Shown piece after piece: positions 35,901 through 46,100 of a DNA stretch of 64,000 nt. The notes beneath the pieces are model-generated. The model worked only from the letters and a program-made list of their open reading frames with translations, made no database searches and was not told the origin of the DNA. Within the stretch, counting starts at the first letter, position 1. Each line of letters opens with the position of its first letter. The position numbers were made by a program, and so were the translations under genes. Origin of the DNA: Basidiobolus meristosporus CBS 931.73 (lineage: Eukaryota > Basidiobolomycota > Basidiobolomycetes > Basidiobolales > Basidiobolaceae); assembly GCA_002104905.1 (NCBI GenBank), contig MCFE01000187.1, positions 1 to 64,000 of the forward strand. Reading direction: 5' to 3'.

Positions 35901-36247
35901 GGCGACAGATTTGGACTTCTGCCAATCAAAGCTCTGCCCGCGAGTATCTGACCATGATCTCTTCCTCAGGTGAATGGTCGTTGGACGAAGCCGCCTCCCA
36001 AATGATTTTAGAGAAGATCGAGGAGAACACTCAACTGATGAGGAAATACGAGCCTGTAGCCAAGCGGTTGGCCACCGATATCGTGTTGGTGAAAGGACTA
36101 GGCGCCAAGGGTACATTTGGCGAGCAGAAAACCTGCTACGGCTGGTCGGAACACTCGACCAACGTGGTTGTTCACAGCGTGGAGGCCGAACATCACGAGC
36201 TGATGTTTGAGCCGCATGTAGCCAGGATTGCCCAGTATCTCCAATAG
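11063..36247 (+). CDS. NRPS1: six-module non-ribosomal peptide synthetase with TE, two introns
   Basis: This megasynthetase assembles a peptide by activating amino acids (A), holding them on phosphopantetheine carriers (T), inverting some (E), condensing them (C) and releasing the product (TE). Exons are 11063-24016, 24083-28675 and 28754-36247, giving about 8346 residues in one frame. The order is partial C-A-T-E, C-A-T, C-A-T-E, C-A-T-E, C-A-T, C-A-T-E-TE. Every A domain has its SGSTG loop and A10 lysine, and every T domain has GGDS. The ATG at 11063 is preferred over the in-frame ATG at 10952 because NRPS2 aligns from there (CQFPHLL in both) and the TATA box lies between the two. Predicted stereochemistry is D-L-D-D-L-(D). 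The two internal 'starts' at 24107 and 28766 are GTG and TTG inside C domains, so three separate genes are unlikely. The product is unknown. Confidence 0.95.
11715..16700 (+). repeat. Long repeat A, copy 1 (shared with NRPS2 at 48596-53581)
   Basis: About 5 kb matching 48596-53581 at a constant offset of 36881 bp. By eye I count roughly two dozen substitutions and no indel. It starts near the end of the N-terminal partial C domain and stops inside A2, upstream of the SGSTG loop. Both limits are inside coding sequence, so this is not a whole-gene duplication. Confidence 0.9.
15060..18230 (+). other. NRPS1 module 2: C-A-T
   Basis: C2 (about 1333-1780) follows an E domain, so it should be a DCL type; its active motif is HHAINDG. 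A2 (about 1788-2300) has YTSGSTGTPKG and pocket residues read as DAFMLGAVMK, suggesting a hydrophobic residue (weak inference). Its A10 motif is TSEK rather than TSGK, keeping the lysine. T2 has GGDSILA. There is no E domain, so the residue stays L. Where the later C domains carry an intron, C2 has uninterrupted ACTGAGTATAGG. Confidence 0.9.
18340..22800 (+). other. NRPS1 module 3: C-A-T-E
   Basis: C3 (about 2427-2867) has IHHALYDGWS, as in C domains accepting an L donor, and follows a module without E. A3 (about 2877-3390) has pocket residues read as DAIMVGAVAK. T3 is LGGDSISAI. E3 (about 3490-3913) has HHLIVDLVSW, EGHGRE, RTVGWFTTLYP and FNYLGRF. The A-T-E part is copied almost exactly in module 4 except for the A core. 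Confidence 0.9.
19796..23023 (+). repeat. Tandem unit B, copy 1 (A3-T3-E3-start of C4)
   Basis: This matches 24434-27661 at a constant offset of 4638 bp. The flanks are almost identical, while about 500 bp in the middle (20190-20700) is clearly diverged without a length change. The right edge is sharp, at GGTGACTTC in the C domain. Confidence 0.9.
22915..27440 (+). other. NRPS1 module 4: C (split by intron 1)-A-T-E
   Basis: C4 has WHHAILDATSW, with alanine in place of the usual glycine of HHxxxDG, and its last part lies beyond intron 1. A4 (about 4399-4914 of the spliced protein) has the unusual FDPSVIE, with pocket residues read as DPIAVGAVAK. T4 and E4 are nearly identical to T3 and E3, except for a 36-bp patch in E4 (27254-27289) that loses a tryptophan present in the other E domains compared. 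Confidence 0.9.
24017..24082 (+). other. Intron 1 of NRPS1 (66 nt)
   Basis: Donor GTAAAC at 24017, branch-like TACTAAT at 24054-24060 and acceptor TAG at 24080-24082. That TAG is the stop codon that ends the first open frame. Splicing gives ACTGAG|TAT (Thr-Glu-Tyr) and stays in frame. The intronless C2 domain of the same gene has ACTGAGTAT at the same place, which fixes the junction. Removing it rejoins the two halves of C4. Confidence 0.9.
24434..27661 (+). repeat. Tandem unit B, copy 2 (A4-T4-E4-start of C5)
   Basis: Second copy of the A-T-E-C unit. The diverged island 24828-25338 lies between MMEHRG and GPQLARGYLNR and covers the pocket residues before the A10 lysine. The recognised amino acid can therefore differ (codes DAIMVGAVAK and DPIAVGAVAK) while the surrounding module is identical. 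Confidence 0.9.
27553..30800 (+). other. NRPS1 module 5: C (split by intron 2)-A-T
   Basis: C5 has WHHAILDATAW, again with DA instead of DG, and is completed after intron 2. A5 (about 5931-6441) has FTSGSTGTPKG and pocket residues read as DAFMMIGVLK, the same code as modules 2, 3 and 4 of NRPS2. T5 is LGGDSILAI. No E follows. Most of A5-T5-C6 is shared at DNA level with NRPS2 A3-T3-C4. Confidence 0.9.
28676..28753 (+). other. Intron 2 of NRPS1 (78 nt)
   Basis: Homology with C2 and C4 predicts ACAGAG|TAT, giving donor GTTGGA at 28676 and acceptor TAG at 28751-28753, with TACTAAT at 28715-28721. It sits at the same position in C5 as intron 1 in C4. The donor is weak. An alternative frame-preserving pair is GTAACT at 28695 with AG at 28762-28763 (69 nt), which would add three residues but fits the conserved TE-Y junction less well. 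Confidence 0.82.
29103..31479 (+). repeat. Long repeat C, copy 1 (A5-T5-C6 of NRPS1)
   Basis: This matches 56672-59048 at a constant offset of 27569 bp. Near identity is broken by two short diverged islands, around 30390-30470 (linker before A10) and 30785-30900 (T-C linker). The right edge is in the C domain at GCCATCAA. Confidence 0.88.
30910..35450 (+). other. NRPS1 module 6: C-A-T-E with atypical terminal E
   Basis: C6 (about 6568-7004) has IHHALYDGWS. A6 (about 7018-7528) has pocket residues read as DAIMVGAVAK, identical to A3, so positions 3 and 6 may be the same residue. T6 has LGGDSILAI. The last E domain is divergent: HHFIIDLMSW and RTVGWFT are kept, but EGHGRE reads ETHGRQ and FNYLGR reads LGYMPN. 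The presumed catalytic His, Glu and Tyr positions are retained, so activity is uncertain rather than excluded. Confidence 0.88.
35560..36244 (+). other. NRPS1 thioesterase domain
   Basis: The last 230 residues form an alpha/beta-hydrolase TE. The nucleophile serine is in HGYSFGG (Ser codon 35798-35800), the acid is the Asp in IIDT (35879-35881), and the His is in AEHHELM. It would release the peptide by hydrolysis or cyclization. A TE ending is typical of bacterial NRPSs. Many ascomycete cyclic-peptide NRPSs use a terminal C domain instead. Confidence 0.92.
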
Positions 36248-36302
36248 GAGCCCTCTACTAGTATATGTTTCCCGCAACTCCCATGTTAACTTGATTGACA
36301 CC

Positions 36303-36308
36303 AATAAA
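36303..36308 (+). terminator. Polyadenylation signal of NRPS1
   Basis: AATAAA lies 56 nt after the NRPS1 stop codon, the only such motif close behind the gene. Called on motif and position. Confidence 0.5.
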
Positions 36309-36599
36309 CGGAACTCTTAACCATATCATAGTACCTGAGTAACCAGCGTCCGTGACCTTTGGAACCAATTAATCCCACCTGTCCGACATGGCCACTACCA
36401 CATTCCGCACGAATCGCTTTTCAAGTGATCTGGTCGGTCATACATTTTGTCCACCTGATAGTGGTAGAGTTGTTGAGCAATTGGGGGCACGCATATAATG
36501 GGTGAGAAGCTGGCCAATACACACATCAAGTAGCTCTATTTCACCATCCACTAAGTGTCTCTGCCATTACTCCCTTTGCCTGTGACTTGACTTTGTTGT

Positions 36600-36985
36600 T
36601 AGTTTACTGGCTCCCATATGTCCTTGTCTTCAGCCAGCACTGCAAGGTCTAGCACCTCATCTGCTAGCCTTTGCAATATTCAAGTGCTTTTCTCTAGCAC
36701 TGCTCTTGAAGAAGTGCTGCAACCTTTTAGTATGCCTATTAGTATTTGAATATTCCAATGTAGGCATTGTGAAAGTCCTCTGATTTCTTGATGTTGTTGC
36801 TTTGCATGTTAGTGGGATCTCCACTCTGTCTATCTTGGAGGATGTTGAGGCTATGGTAGACAAATTGTCTTTCTCTGCCAACATATCTACATCACTGGAG
36901 TGTAGCTCAACTGGCTGTGCCTCAAACCTTTGTAACACTGCTGCTGTCTTGTTAGTGATTCTTCTTGGCTATTATGGGGTTTGGA
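36600..36985 (-). pseudogene. Decayed repeat-family ORF, copy A
   Basis: Read on the minus strand this encodes a fragment with NRHTKRLQHF and AQPVELHSS. Both recur in copy B (38831-39667), along with about 300 bp of matching DNA. The family is unknown. A gag-like or accessory ORF of a mobile element is plausible because it is repeated, decayed and next to other element remains. It is truncated at both ends relative to copy B. Confidence 0.55.
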
Positions 36986-38830
36986 CTGTTCCAAGACTTA
37001 TCCTCCTTGCATGCAACTACTTCTAGATCTTCAATGTCTTTTCATATATAAGCATAGGTATGTATCAATGACTCTCCTCCGCATTCTGTGTAAGGGTTTT
37101 TTGGTGGGCATTATCTTTGAGTACTGGTATTGTGCTTTAAGGCCCAGCCAATATTGCACTGCTGTTCATTAGGCAAAGGTTCAATCCTGCTCCATTTCAC
37201 AGAGTTGCTAAAGTTTCTACTCTGCTGCCCTGATACTGCCCTCTATACCTGAAATAATGAATGCCCCTAATACATCATGAGATCAACCTATCTCTGCATT
37301 ACTTGATTTTTCTGAGCCATTTCATCTATCATGCTGGCCACAGCCCCAATTGCATTTTCAATGAGCTTATTTGTGTACTTGCAATTAGTGGTGATAGGTT
37401 TATGATAGTCATTGATTGGTCATATATCCAATGTAGGGCATTTGCCACATTCTTGTATGCCTGAGCATTATGGTCACTGCAGCTCTCCAGATATATGCTT
37501 GACTGAGAGCCTGAAGAGAGCACAATAGTATCTTCAGTGAGCACACTGTGAATAAGGCCTACTTAAGTACCACTTACTACTCTGGATGCCAATGTAGTCA
37601 GTAGTCCCTCATATCATTTGCTGCCATTGGCCACAGTGCTTGGTTGGGTACCATTGGTGCCTACAATATCTTTTGGCAGCCCATATGGAGTAGGGAGTCA
37701 GACCTGGAGGAATACAGTGCTTGATATTGATGTGTATGAGGTCCCTCAACTTTACTAACAATGTTTACCATTGTGGGATATAATTCAATTGTACAAACAA
37801 ATATATTTAATATCAATGTGAATGACTTTTTCAAACTCACATGAAAACCAATAAAGAATCAATATGATACTGACATGCCAAGGTACATCAAATTACTAGC
37901 CCCATGGACGTGAATACTCTGCTTACATACAAGAAGAGAAGAGCAGAATGACTATGTGATTATTTTAGATAGCCACTCAACTGTGAGACATGCAGGCTGC
38001 ATAGGAAATATGACAATGATTATAGCAAATGACTTGCTAAAGAAGTCACACTTGAACCTTCATTGGACACCACAGCTTCTAACTGTCACTTCTGGAAAAG
38101 TTGGATTCAGCTTATATTGGGATTTTGTTCTGCTGGCTTTTTCTTAGTTTTATTTCTCTGGGAGGGGCCTTAAGCAGTTACTACTACTTCTGGCCAAAAT
38201 TACTCCAGTATGCTACTTACCATGTAAATGGTATAAACAACCCACTGTAATATGGCTGGCAACATATAACCTAAATTGTCAGAGACCTGCCACAAAAGGA
38301 GGAAAACATTCATATAGCTTGGATATTCCCCAGAGGTACATTTTCTAATAAAGCTTATGCAATCAAATCAATATAGGACTCCTTATGAAATATAATGGTG
38401 ATGATCCTGTCAAAAGGCTTTCACAGAATTATAATCTCATGACTAGGAGGTATTAATCCTATGAGGACACTATGCAAAGACCATGAAAAAAAATTGCACC
38501 CCAGATTTTGCCAACAACTTGGTCAAAATTTTTCATCTCAGTGATATTTTGGTAGCTTTTGATTGGTTCCCTGCCAATTTGCTCACTTTCTGATCCCAGA
38601 CACTTGACCACCTCCTATGTTTGTGTGCATTGATTGGCTATTGCCTCTTTTTCACACTCCTTACTTCTTGACTCAACCTTTTCTCTTACTTTTTATGCAT
38701 ACAAACTGACTTATATTTGTTGAAACTTCAGTTGTACCTCAATTGCCAATTGTATTGACCTATACAAGTTCCTATACCCTACACTAACATTAAGCCCAAC
38801 CCCACACTCAACCAGTAACTCCATTGAGAT
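36986..38830. other. AT-rich spacer without recognisable gene
   Basis: About 1.8 kb with only short overlapping frames of 60-70 codons on both strands. None resembles a known protein. I see no tRNA, inverted-repeat terminus or tandem array. Confidence 0.5.
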
Positions 38831-39667
38831 TCACCACTCAATACACATTTCTGCTGTAATGCTCTGTTTCCATGACTCCAGTGGGAGCCCAACAGCTTTA
38901 TGCCACTGTTCATTCACTGGTTCCCACACATCCTGGTCTTTAGCCAGCACTGCAAGGTCTAGCACCTCATCTGCCAGTCTCTGCAATAAATCCTTGCAAT
39001 ATTCAAGTGTGCTTTCTTGAGCACTGCTCTTGAGGAAGTGCTGCAACCTCTTGGTGTGCCTATTAATGTTCCATAATTCCACCAAAGGCATTGAGATCGC
39101 CTTTTAAGTTCTTAATGGTGCTACTTTGTCTGACAGTGGGATCTCCACTCTGTCAACAATGGAAGATGTGGAGGCTGTGGTAGATTAATTACCTTTCTCT
39201 GCAAACTCATCTACCTTGCTGGAGTGCAGCTCAACTGCCTGTGCTTCCAACTCTTGTGAAAACAGCTGCTTTCTAGTTGGTAATTCTTCTTGGCTATAAT
39301 AGGACTCAGTCTGTTCTGGGCTTACAGCATTAATTGACAAGAACTGCAGTTTTTTTTGTATGCTTCCCAGTCTCAGGCTTGGGTAGACACTTTTCCCTTT
39401 ACCTTTTCCTTTATCACTGCCAGGCCTTTCACTGCTACTTTGTCTGAGTGCTTCTTGTATCATACTTTGTTTTCTCCTTAATAAATTCTGATCTGACAAA
39501 TCAATTTTGGCCTGCTTGTCCCTTGCTGGCACTCTCCTGGCAACTTGACATTTATTTACTGCTTGTTTTGAGCTCTCAGCCATAGTTGTGACCGGTGTGG
39601 TGGTGTATAGGTCCAAGGGAGAGATACGTCCAACACTTCTCAAGTGTTTTGTGTGTGGGGTGTTCAC
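38831..39667 (-). pseudogene. Decayed repeat-family ORF, copy B (two in-frame stops)
   Basis: The longest copy. The minus-strand frame starts at 39667 (MNTPHTKHLRS), runs 160 codons through a basic KGKGKGK stretch, then continues in the same frame after stops near 39185 and 39115 to another 86 codons with NRHTKRLQHFL and LADEVLDLAVLAKD. Copy A reads through both stop positions as sense, so they are lesions. The charged, low-complexity composition and the LTR-like sequence upstream suggest a gag-like protein, but I do not recognise the family. Confidence 0.55.
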
Positions 39668-39874
39668 TGGGTGCGATAACCTCTGGCAAAAGCTTGCTAG
39701 GAATACTTGGGTTCTGTCTCTAATCTAATGTGAAGGGGAATAAAGCCACAAGCTTGTCAAGGGAAAACTATTGAGCTACAATCCCCAGCTTAGTTGGCGT
39801 CTTAACAAAAGTATATGCTGGGTTCAGCGTCCTTTGAGATGACAATGTACTAAAGCTTCCAAAGTCAAAACAAC

Positions 39875-40668
39875 TGTAAACTCCACCAGCAGGGACTTGA
39901 TAAGAATGCAGCTGTGGTCAATAGTTACAAAGACAGAAAAGTATCTTTGCCTGTACAAGAACAAACTTGGGAAAGAATCAAATATAATAAAAGATACCTA
40001 CTCTGAGTATTCCTCACAAGTAGTGCCTCCAAGGTCAGTTGGCTGTCAGCGCGGTTTCCTGAGAGTGTCCTGTGGTCTGGGGTTGGAAGTTCAGGTAGCA
40101 GCAGGTAGCAGTGATCACACTAATCAACAAGTCGGTAAATTGATAAAAGGGATGATGAATTATTGTTGAGGGATAGCCTCCCTTATATACTTTTTTTTCA
40201 CTGGCTAAGTGATTACTAATCATGGTGTTCCAGAAGGTTCCGGAGATCAATAGAAATCTTAATGACATCAGAATGACCTAAGAATATTCTAAGTAGGTGC
40301 CGGAAGGTTCTAAGAGGCACAGCACATCCAACCAATCAGGAATCAGTATTCTGAAACCTGTGTAACATGGGGATACCATATATGGTATGGAAATGGTAGG
40401 GATGGTGACACGGGCTGATCATGTGTCACGGGTACTGGCGCAGGTACTTGCCTAATATAGAAGTACTTATAGCTAGTAATCTTACATAAAGTGAGGGGTA
40501 ACTTATGCAATAAGGTAAGCAGGTGTGATAGTCAACCGGCTTATGGGATAGTACTGATTGGGTAAGACAAATGGGATAAAACTAAAATAAGTGTAGTAGA
40601 GATATAGGGAAGTAGAAAATAAGGGAATGAGCACATCTGTCAGTGAGTGTCACTGTCACCCCACTACA
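39875..40668 (-). repeat. Possible LTR on the minus strand
   Basis: Read on the minus strand the segment starts TGTAGTGG and can end GAGTTTACA, giving TGTA...TACA termini over 794 bp, with a TATATAAGG promoter-like motif at about 40180. It lies upstream of copy B in the same orientation, as a 5' LTR would before a gag-like gene. No second LTR copy is visible in the window, so the ends are tentative. Confidence 0.35.
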
Positions 40669-40688
40669 CCGGCTTCTTTAAAAGCCTC

Positions 40689-40780
40689 TGGTTTTTATCA
40701 CTGCCAGGTCCTTCACAGCTACTTTGACTGAGTTCATCTTGAGTGGTACCATGCTTTTTATTTTGCTATAGCTTTATTAA
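40689..40780 (-). pseudogene. Repeat-family fragment, copy C
   Basis: About 75 bp (40694-40765) match copy B around 39408-39480, including TTTATCACTGCCAGG and GCTACTTTG. It lies immediately beyond the possible LTR. It may be a third remnant, split by insertion of the LTR-bearing element. Confidence 0.45.
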
Positions 40781-40950
40781 TAATGCTTACTATGGTGGGC
40801 CATCATTGAGTCTTACATTCATGTAGGTGCAATGTCTCAAGTACACACTGTCTTAAAATAATAAATAACTCTGCCAGTAAATTCTGCTGGCTACTGATTC
40901 TCATCAGCCTGAATCTGCTGCCAATTGTACAGTCTCAGAGTAGAAATCTG

Positions 40951-42039
40951 ATGGTGGTCCCACTGATATATGGGCCGGAGTCACTGGCCATCCTGGATAG
41001 CTACCTGTCTTCATTGCTGGATGAATTGTGTATGCTATCTAATGGGATACCAGTAAACAATGGTCATGCCAAAGGGCATGCTATTATCTATATTGGAGAT
41101 ACCCTAGCCAGGAGCAAGATAGCTGGCTTTCCTGGACACAATGGATAGTAATGCTGTTAAATGTGTGAGATCCAGGTTACAAACTCCATTACTCACACAC
41201 ATTATTATTTTTTAAACACCAACACTGAGAACATCATTTTCCCACAGAGAGAACATACCAAAGTCAGCAGGCAATTGCAGCAAAGCTGGCAAGCTATAAG
41301 CCATTGACCAGAATGTGGAATTAATCAAAAACCAGGGATATTAAAGATAGAGGGAATATGCTGGAGCAAAAATCTTCCACTGGGAGTAAGGCATTTGCTC
41401 ATCAACAATATCCCTACACTAATGACCAAGTTGTACATGTGGCATTTCAAGCTAAATGAGCCCATTGATATACCAGAGAAATTTCAAAAACTGGCAAGGT
41501 ATTACAGAGTATCCATTACCCAAAGTATTTCTCATAGGCTCCAGTCAATATTAAATACACATATGTAACAATACAAATGCAAGGACTGGATGAACTGGAT
41601 ATGTACTTATTCAAGTGGTCTTCTGAAGGCATGTCTACCAAGAGTACATTGGAAGCCTTTGGAGTCATATGTTGACATTATAGGAATATTTATCCAGAAG
41701 CAGATTACTAAGGCCAACTTGATGCATCTACAGCCTTTATTCAAGAAGTTTGTGTTGGGACTTGCGCAGTCACACTACAAGCATAAAGCTAATATGCATA
41801 GATCTCTGCTGCTACTGTTTCCATTATCTACTCCATCTTGCATGGTGTGTGAAGAATATTGGACCTTGCTTCACCTATTGGTAGTTTCTTATAGAGCAGA
41901 TGTATGGGGAGATAGGAGAATGGTCAAGTTGCAAGTACCACCACATCCAAATCTCATCAAGATTATTACCTTCAAGTCTGTCATAACTGTGATGAATTTG
42001 CATGTGTACAACAGCCAGGAAAAGTTAGCAAATACTTAG
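40951..42039 (+). pseudogene. Decayed Tnp2/CACTA-like transposase
   Basis: A short frame at 40951-41148 reads ILDSYLSSLLDEL, then GIPV and KIAGFPGHN. This resembles the conserved block of fungal Tnp2-type (CACTA) transposases that usually ends in GFLGH. About 700 bp later, in another frame (41834-41920), KNIGPCFTYW, a stop and EQMYGEIGE resemble the downstream block (GPvysFW...ERyNGilG). Order and spacing fit one gene broken by stops and frameshifts. The 149-codon frame at 41590-42039 is in the wrong frame for this and is probably incidental. Confidence 0.45.
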
Positions 42040-42905
42040 GACAAATGTGCATATGGAGACATCTATGCATTTGGCAGTAAGAAGCTAAGCAGCCCCAATG
42101 TATAGGTAATTGGTTAAGTAATACAAAGTTGGGTTGGACGCCACAAGATACTAATTGTTAGTAGGACAACTTTAGAAAAGTATGCCAGGTTTTTCTGGTT
42201 ACAAGCCAATTTCTGCACCATTCCATACAAAATTCATATAAACAAGAACCTGAGCATACCAATACAGGGGACTAGAGCCCAGCAGGGAGAAGGAATCTAT
42301 TAACTAAGAATCAATAAGTATCTTGCAGATATTCAAGGGGTATTTATGGCAAATGTGGTGGTAACAAAGCATATGCTTGCAAGACTTATATGTTACCAGC
42401 AACACAAGGTATATGGCAACTCTGCAAGCATCACAGTAAAAAGCCATAAACTTGAGGTGATAGAAGTGTGTCAATTGCAGCAGGTGGGCATATATGTAGA
42501 GCTTAGTAAGCAAGATGCCATAGTTTCTCTATTCAACCTATATGTGGAGTACCTACAGTAGTAGTGGGTTAACAAATAAATTGAGGTGATTCTGTTGTGT
42601 TGTATTATCATTAGTTTGGGGCTTGTTCTACAATGTAGAGGCTAATCAACAATATACAACAACTTCCAGTATATTAATACTGAAATAGTTTATTGGGAGT
42701 TTGATATACCGATAGAAGATATAACTTTCACTAATTTCCTCAATCTTGGGCTCAAAATATACTGTAGGCAGTGTTTATCACTTCTACAGCAGTGTTCTGA
42801 CCTTCTGTCGACTAATGGGCTTATTTACTTTTATAGTAACTTTTCCTTATTTGGAAGTCACTTTCCTTTCTGAGAAAATATTTCCTAATATGGAAATTCT
42901 GAACT
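42040..42905. other. Spacer after the transposase remnant
   Basis: Short frames only. One at 42346-42561 contains a Tyr/Gly/Asn/Ser stretch that could be the decayed C-terminal end of the same transposase, but I cannot establish that. No RNA gene seen. Confidence 0.35.
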
Positions 42906-43147
42906 CCCCTTTAACCTAAAGGGGTGTGTTGTAGAAGTCTCTAAAGGGGTTTTTAGACCTAAAGGGGTGTCTAAAGGGGTGTCTTTAGAGTAAAGGGGCT
43001 TCTTGTAGTGGTCTCTAAAGTGGACTTTACACTAAAGGGGTGCCTAAAGGGGCTTCTTTAGAGTAAAGGGGTTTCCTAAAGGGGTCTCTAAAGGGGTCTT
43101 TAGACTAAAGGGGTGTCTTTAGAGTAAAGGGGTTTCTTAGAGGGGAC
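42906..43147 (+). repeat. Degenerate TAAAGGGG minisatellite
   Basis: About 240 bp in which TAAAGGGG recurs roughly a dozen times at irregular 12-25 bp spacing, joined by variants of TCTTTAGAG and TCTCTAAAG. The left end opens with CCCCTTTAACCTAAAGGGG, an inverted pair that could form a hairpin. Strand composition is strongly skewed to G over C. It may be a terminal or subterminal repeat of the neighbouring DNA transposon. Confidence 0.85.
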
Positions 43148-46100
43148 TTTTCCGACAGAAAAGTGGTAGTTTCTTGTAGAACTTAGATTGGATTCTTGTG
43201 AGCTTTGCAGTCTCTTTACTGATGTAGTACCGATCAAAGTCAGAATACTCAACAGTGCAAGTGATGCAGGGGAAGTCTTATAACCTTTAAACTTGTAATC
43301 GTAGTGTGGAGATTCTGGAAAGAGAGGCTCTCCCTTTATTTTTCAGCTGGGGAAGTCATATATATGAAAATTTTGAAGGATCAAAGTTTTTGGGCAATTG
43401 CGCAAGCAATACACGTGATACAAAGCTAAAATTTTGCAGTGGCGCAGATCGGACATAGGCGCAGCACCTGTGAAAATTTCACGTGATTTGATTGGCTGGT
43501 TCGAAAGTTACATGCAATCAAAGTCACCATAGTAATCCTAGCAATAAGGCATAGTATATATAATAGTTGGACTCTTTTGGTCATAACTCCTTAAGTACTG
43601 CTTCAAATGAGCTGTAATTTGAAACATGTGTTGGCTACTACGTGTTCTGTATGACATAATATTCTTGGGTGGATTGCTTGTCAGGGTCTGGAGTATTTGC
43701 TCTTCAAAGTTGGAAATTCTTGATCTTTCTCTTGTGTGTTACGATAGCAAAAAGCAAAATAAAGAAATGAGTGCAATATTGGTTTAGAGATATTGTAGTA
43801 ATGGAATACTTTCCATTACCACAATTCTACAACGGAATGTATGAATGACCCAAGGGAAGGTAGCAAAAGGAAATACCATTGGGTAAATTGGTATGGTAGC
43901 ATTATACAGTACTATCTGTAGGCAACTGTACTACCACCAGATATCTGCATCAGGGCCATCAAAATACCATCAAGTTTTTTTCCATATATGGCATTTGCAT
44001 GTACTGGCCTGTTGGGTCTCCTCAGATAAGTGTAGGCTATGATAAGACCATCAGAATGCCTTTGAAATACCATTAGGGAACTGCCTAAACACTGTCAAGT
44101 TTATTTGCCTATGTTGCAGTAGCATCAGCAAAACACCATCCTGATCCCATCATAAGATTGTGAAGAAGGTCAATAATTCTAAGCTGCTGATATTATGACT
44201 CCCTTATTGCAGGATCTTATTGGCTGATCTGGATTGGATCCACCTGCAGGACCAAATTATTTTTCTTAGGGAGAAGCCATGTGTTACTTCCAAGCAAAAA
44301 TCTTTGAGTTGGAGTTCTTTGCATTTTTGACTGGTTTTCTGGTGTATTTGGCTGGTTTTCTGATAGTATTTTGCCAGCATTCAGCTTGTGGTTCAGCTTC
44401 AAATTTTCAGTTGAAGTTTTTGATGAAAGCAATGAGTAGCTGCTTGCCTAATTTGGTATGAAGGCTAGTTGACCAAGATCTCACTTGGTGAAGATGCCTG
44501 CTTGTCATCTGTGAAGCTGGTATCTTTGATATTAAGAGTTGTCACTTATGGGAAAGTTGAAAAACAGTTGATATTATTTTAGTAATCTGCAGGCCTTTTT
44601 GTAGAACATGCTCAAGAATGCTCCAAGAGCATGTGTGCAAGGTTGCAGACATTTGGATGAGCTGCAAACTTTGATGTTCTAGGTGCTATCCATTGTGGTA
44701 AGTATATTTCAGGTAGATCTAAACAAAGAATCCAGGTAGAAATTAGCCAAGCTCATATGCCATGATGTGATGTAATTTAAATATTTAGGTATGGGTGCAA
44801 AATGAGGAACCCCAAAAGCCCCCAAACATCAATGTGACTTCGGCTACATGGCAGGCGGCAGCGATGCTAGATTGGGTCGGGATACTTGATCAAAGTGGAT
44901 ATTCACTGAGTAGCGACCAATGTACTGAGCTACCGGGTTTGAGTAGGATGGAAATCCAAATGAACAAAAGGATTTGCTGAACTACCAGCCAAAGCATGCT
45001 GTGGCACGCACTATCACTAGAGGTGGAATGAAGGAGTGCGAGGCGACCCAGTAGGATCCGTTTCAGAGTGCACAATGCTTCTACATTAGAGATAATCATA
45101 TACAAACTTGGTGTTTGGGAATCAAGTGTACGTCGTTGGCTGCATCGATACATACTGCCATGGAATTCCCAGCATCTAGGCTAGATCGACTTGGATCCCG
45201 ATCCACATACATACTGGGATCCATCTGGCAGTGGGTGGATCGTGCAAACAGTCGAGTTTGGAATGGTTCTGGGAACACAGTGTAAGCAGTTCGGAATGAC
45301 TGGGGCTATTTACTGGTGAGAACAAAACAAGCAGCATTGATGGTAGATATCTTCGATCTGATGTAGTAAATGAGTGAATAGTCTCACATCCACGCTTAAG
45401 ATGTCTAGGTGCCAAAGGCCCGTGAGATCAATCCATTCTGATCCCGATGCTGGTGCGCTGTAGGCCATCTGGAAACACTGATTCGATGATAAACCAATCA
45501 CATGAAGCAGTGACGCTTGGTCCACAACTGGATCGGGGTTGGATTGCCCGAATCTTCAGAACCATCTGCAATAGGGAGCCCTACATGATCTCAGTCGTAG
45601 GGTGTAACTGGGGATCTATACCACATTGGATCCGCTAAGCTAATTTGGAGACATCGCGTTTTGATATGATAACACGACAATCAGATCATTTTGGTACCAC
45701 CCTTTAAACAGAGTTGTTTGTTCTGGGTACCCCTACAGAGAACATGCTCACTACCTCATCGTAGTCACAATATGATTGCGACACTGGTGTGCTGCCAGAA
45801 GACATCATTGTTGATAAATCCTGTCCTGTCGATGTTTAGATCATGAACCAAATGAAAGTCAGTCATTGCTTGATACCTAGAATGCTACACTACTTCATTT
45901 CTCAATGGAGTTGACCGGGAGTCCCAATCTCCCCCACTAACCCAGTCTCGAACTTTGACTCACCCTTCCGGCGTTCAGTTTCGCACACCACATATGTAAA
46001 TCCATCCATCCATATACACGTACAAACATGATGTCCAATTCTATAGTTACTTCAGGATTGATGGTTGCATCGCAATGAAAATATAGGAAAACTCATCAAT

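Noticed and set aside
28766-36247. Separate NRPS gene starting at 28766
   Set aside because: The start is TTG within the tail of C5, and splicing joins it in frame to the preceding exon.
37179-37188. GGTTCAATCC resembling a tRNA B box
   Set aside because: No T-arm pairing around it and no A box or acceptor stem upstream.
41590-42039. 149-codon frame as a gene
   Set aside because: The transposase-like residues in this stretch are in a different frame; this frame shows no family features.
42906-43147. CRISPR-like array
   Set aside because: Repeat units are short and degenerate, spacers are irregular and related to each other, and the genome is eukaryotic.
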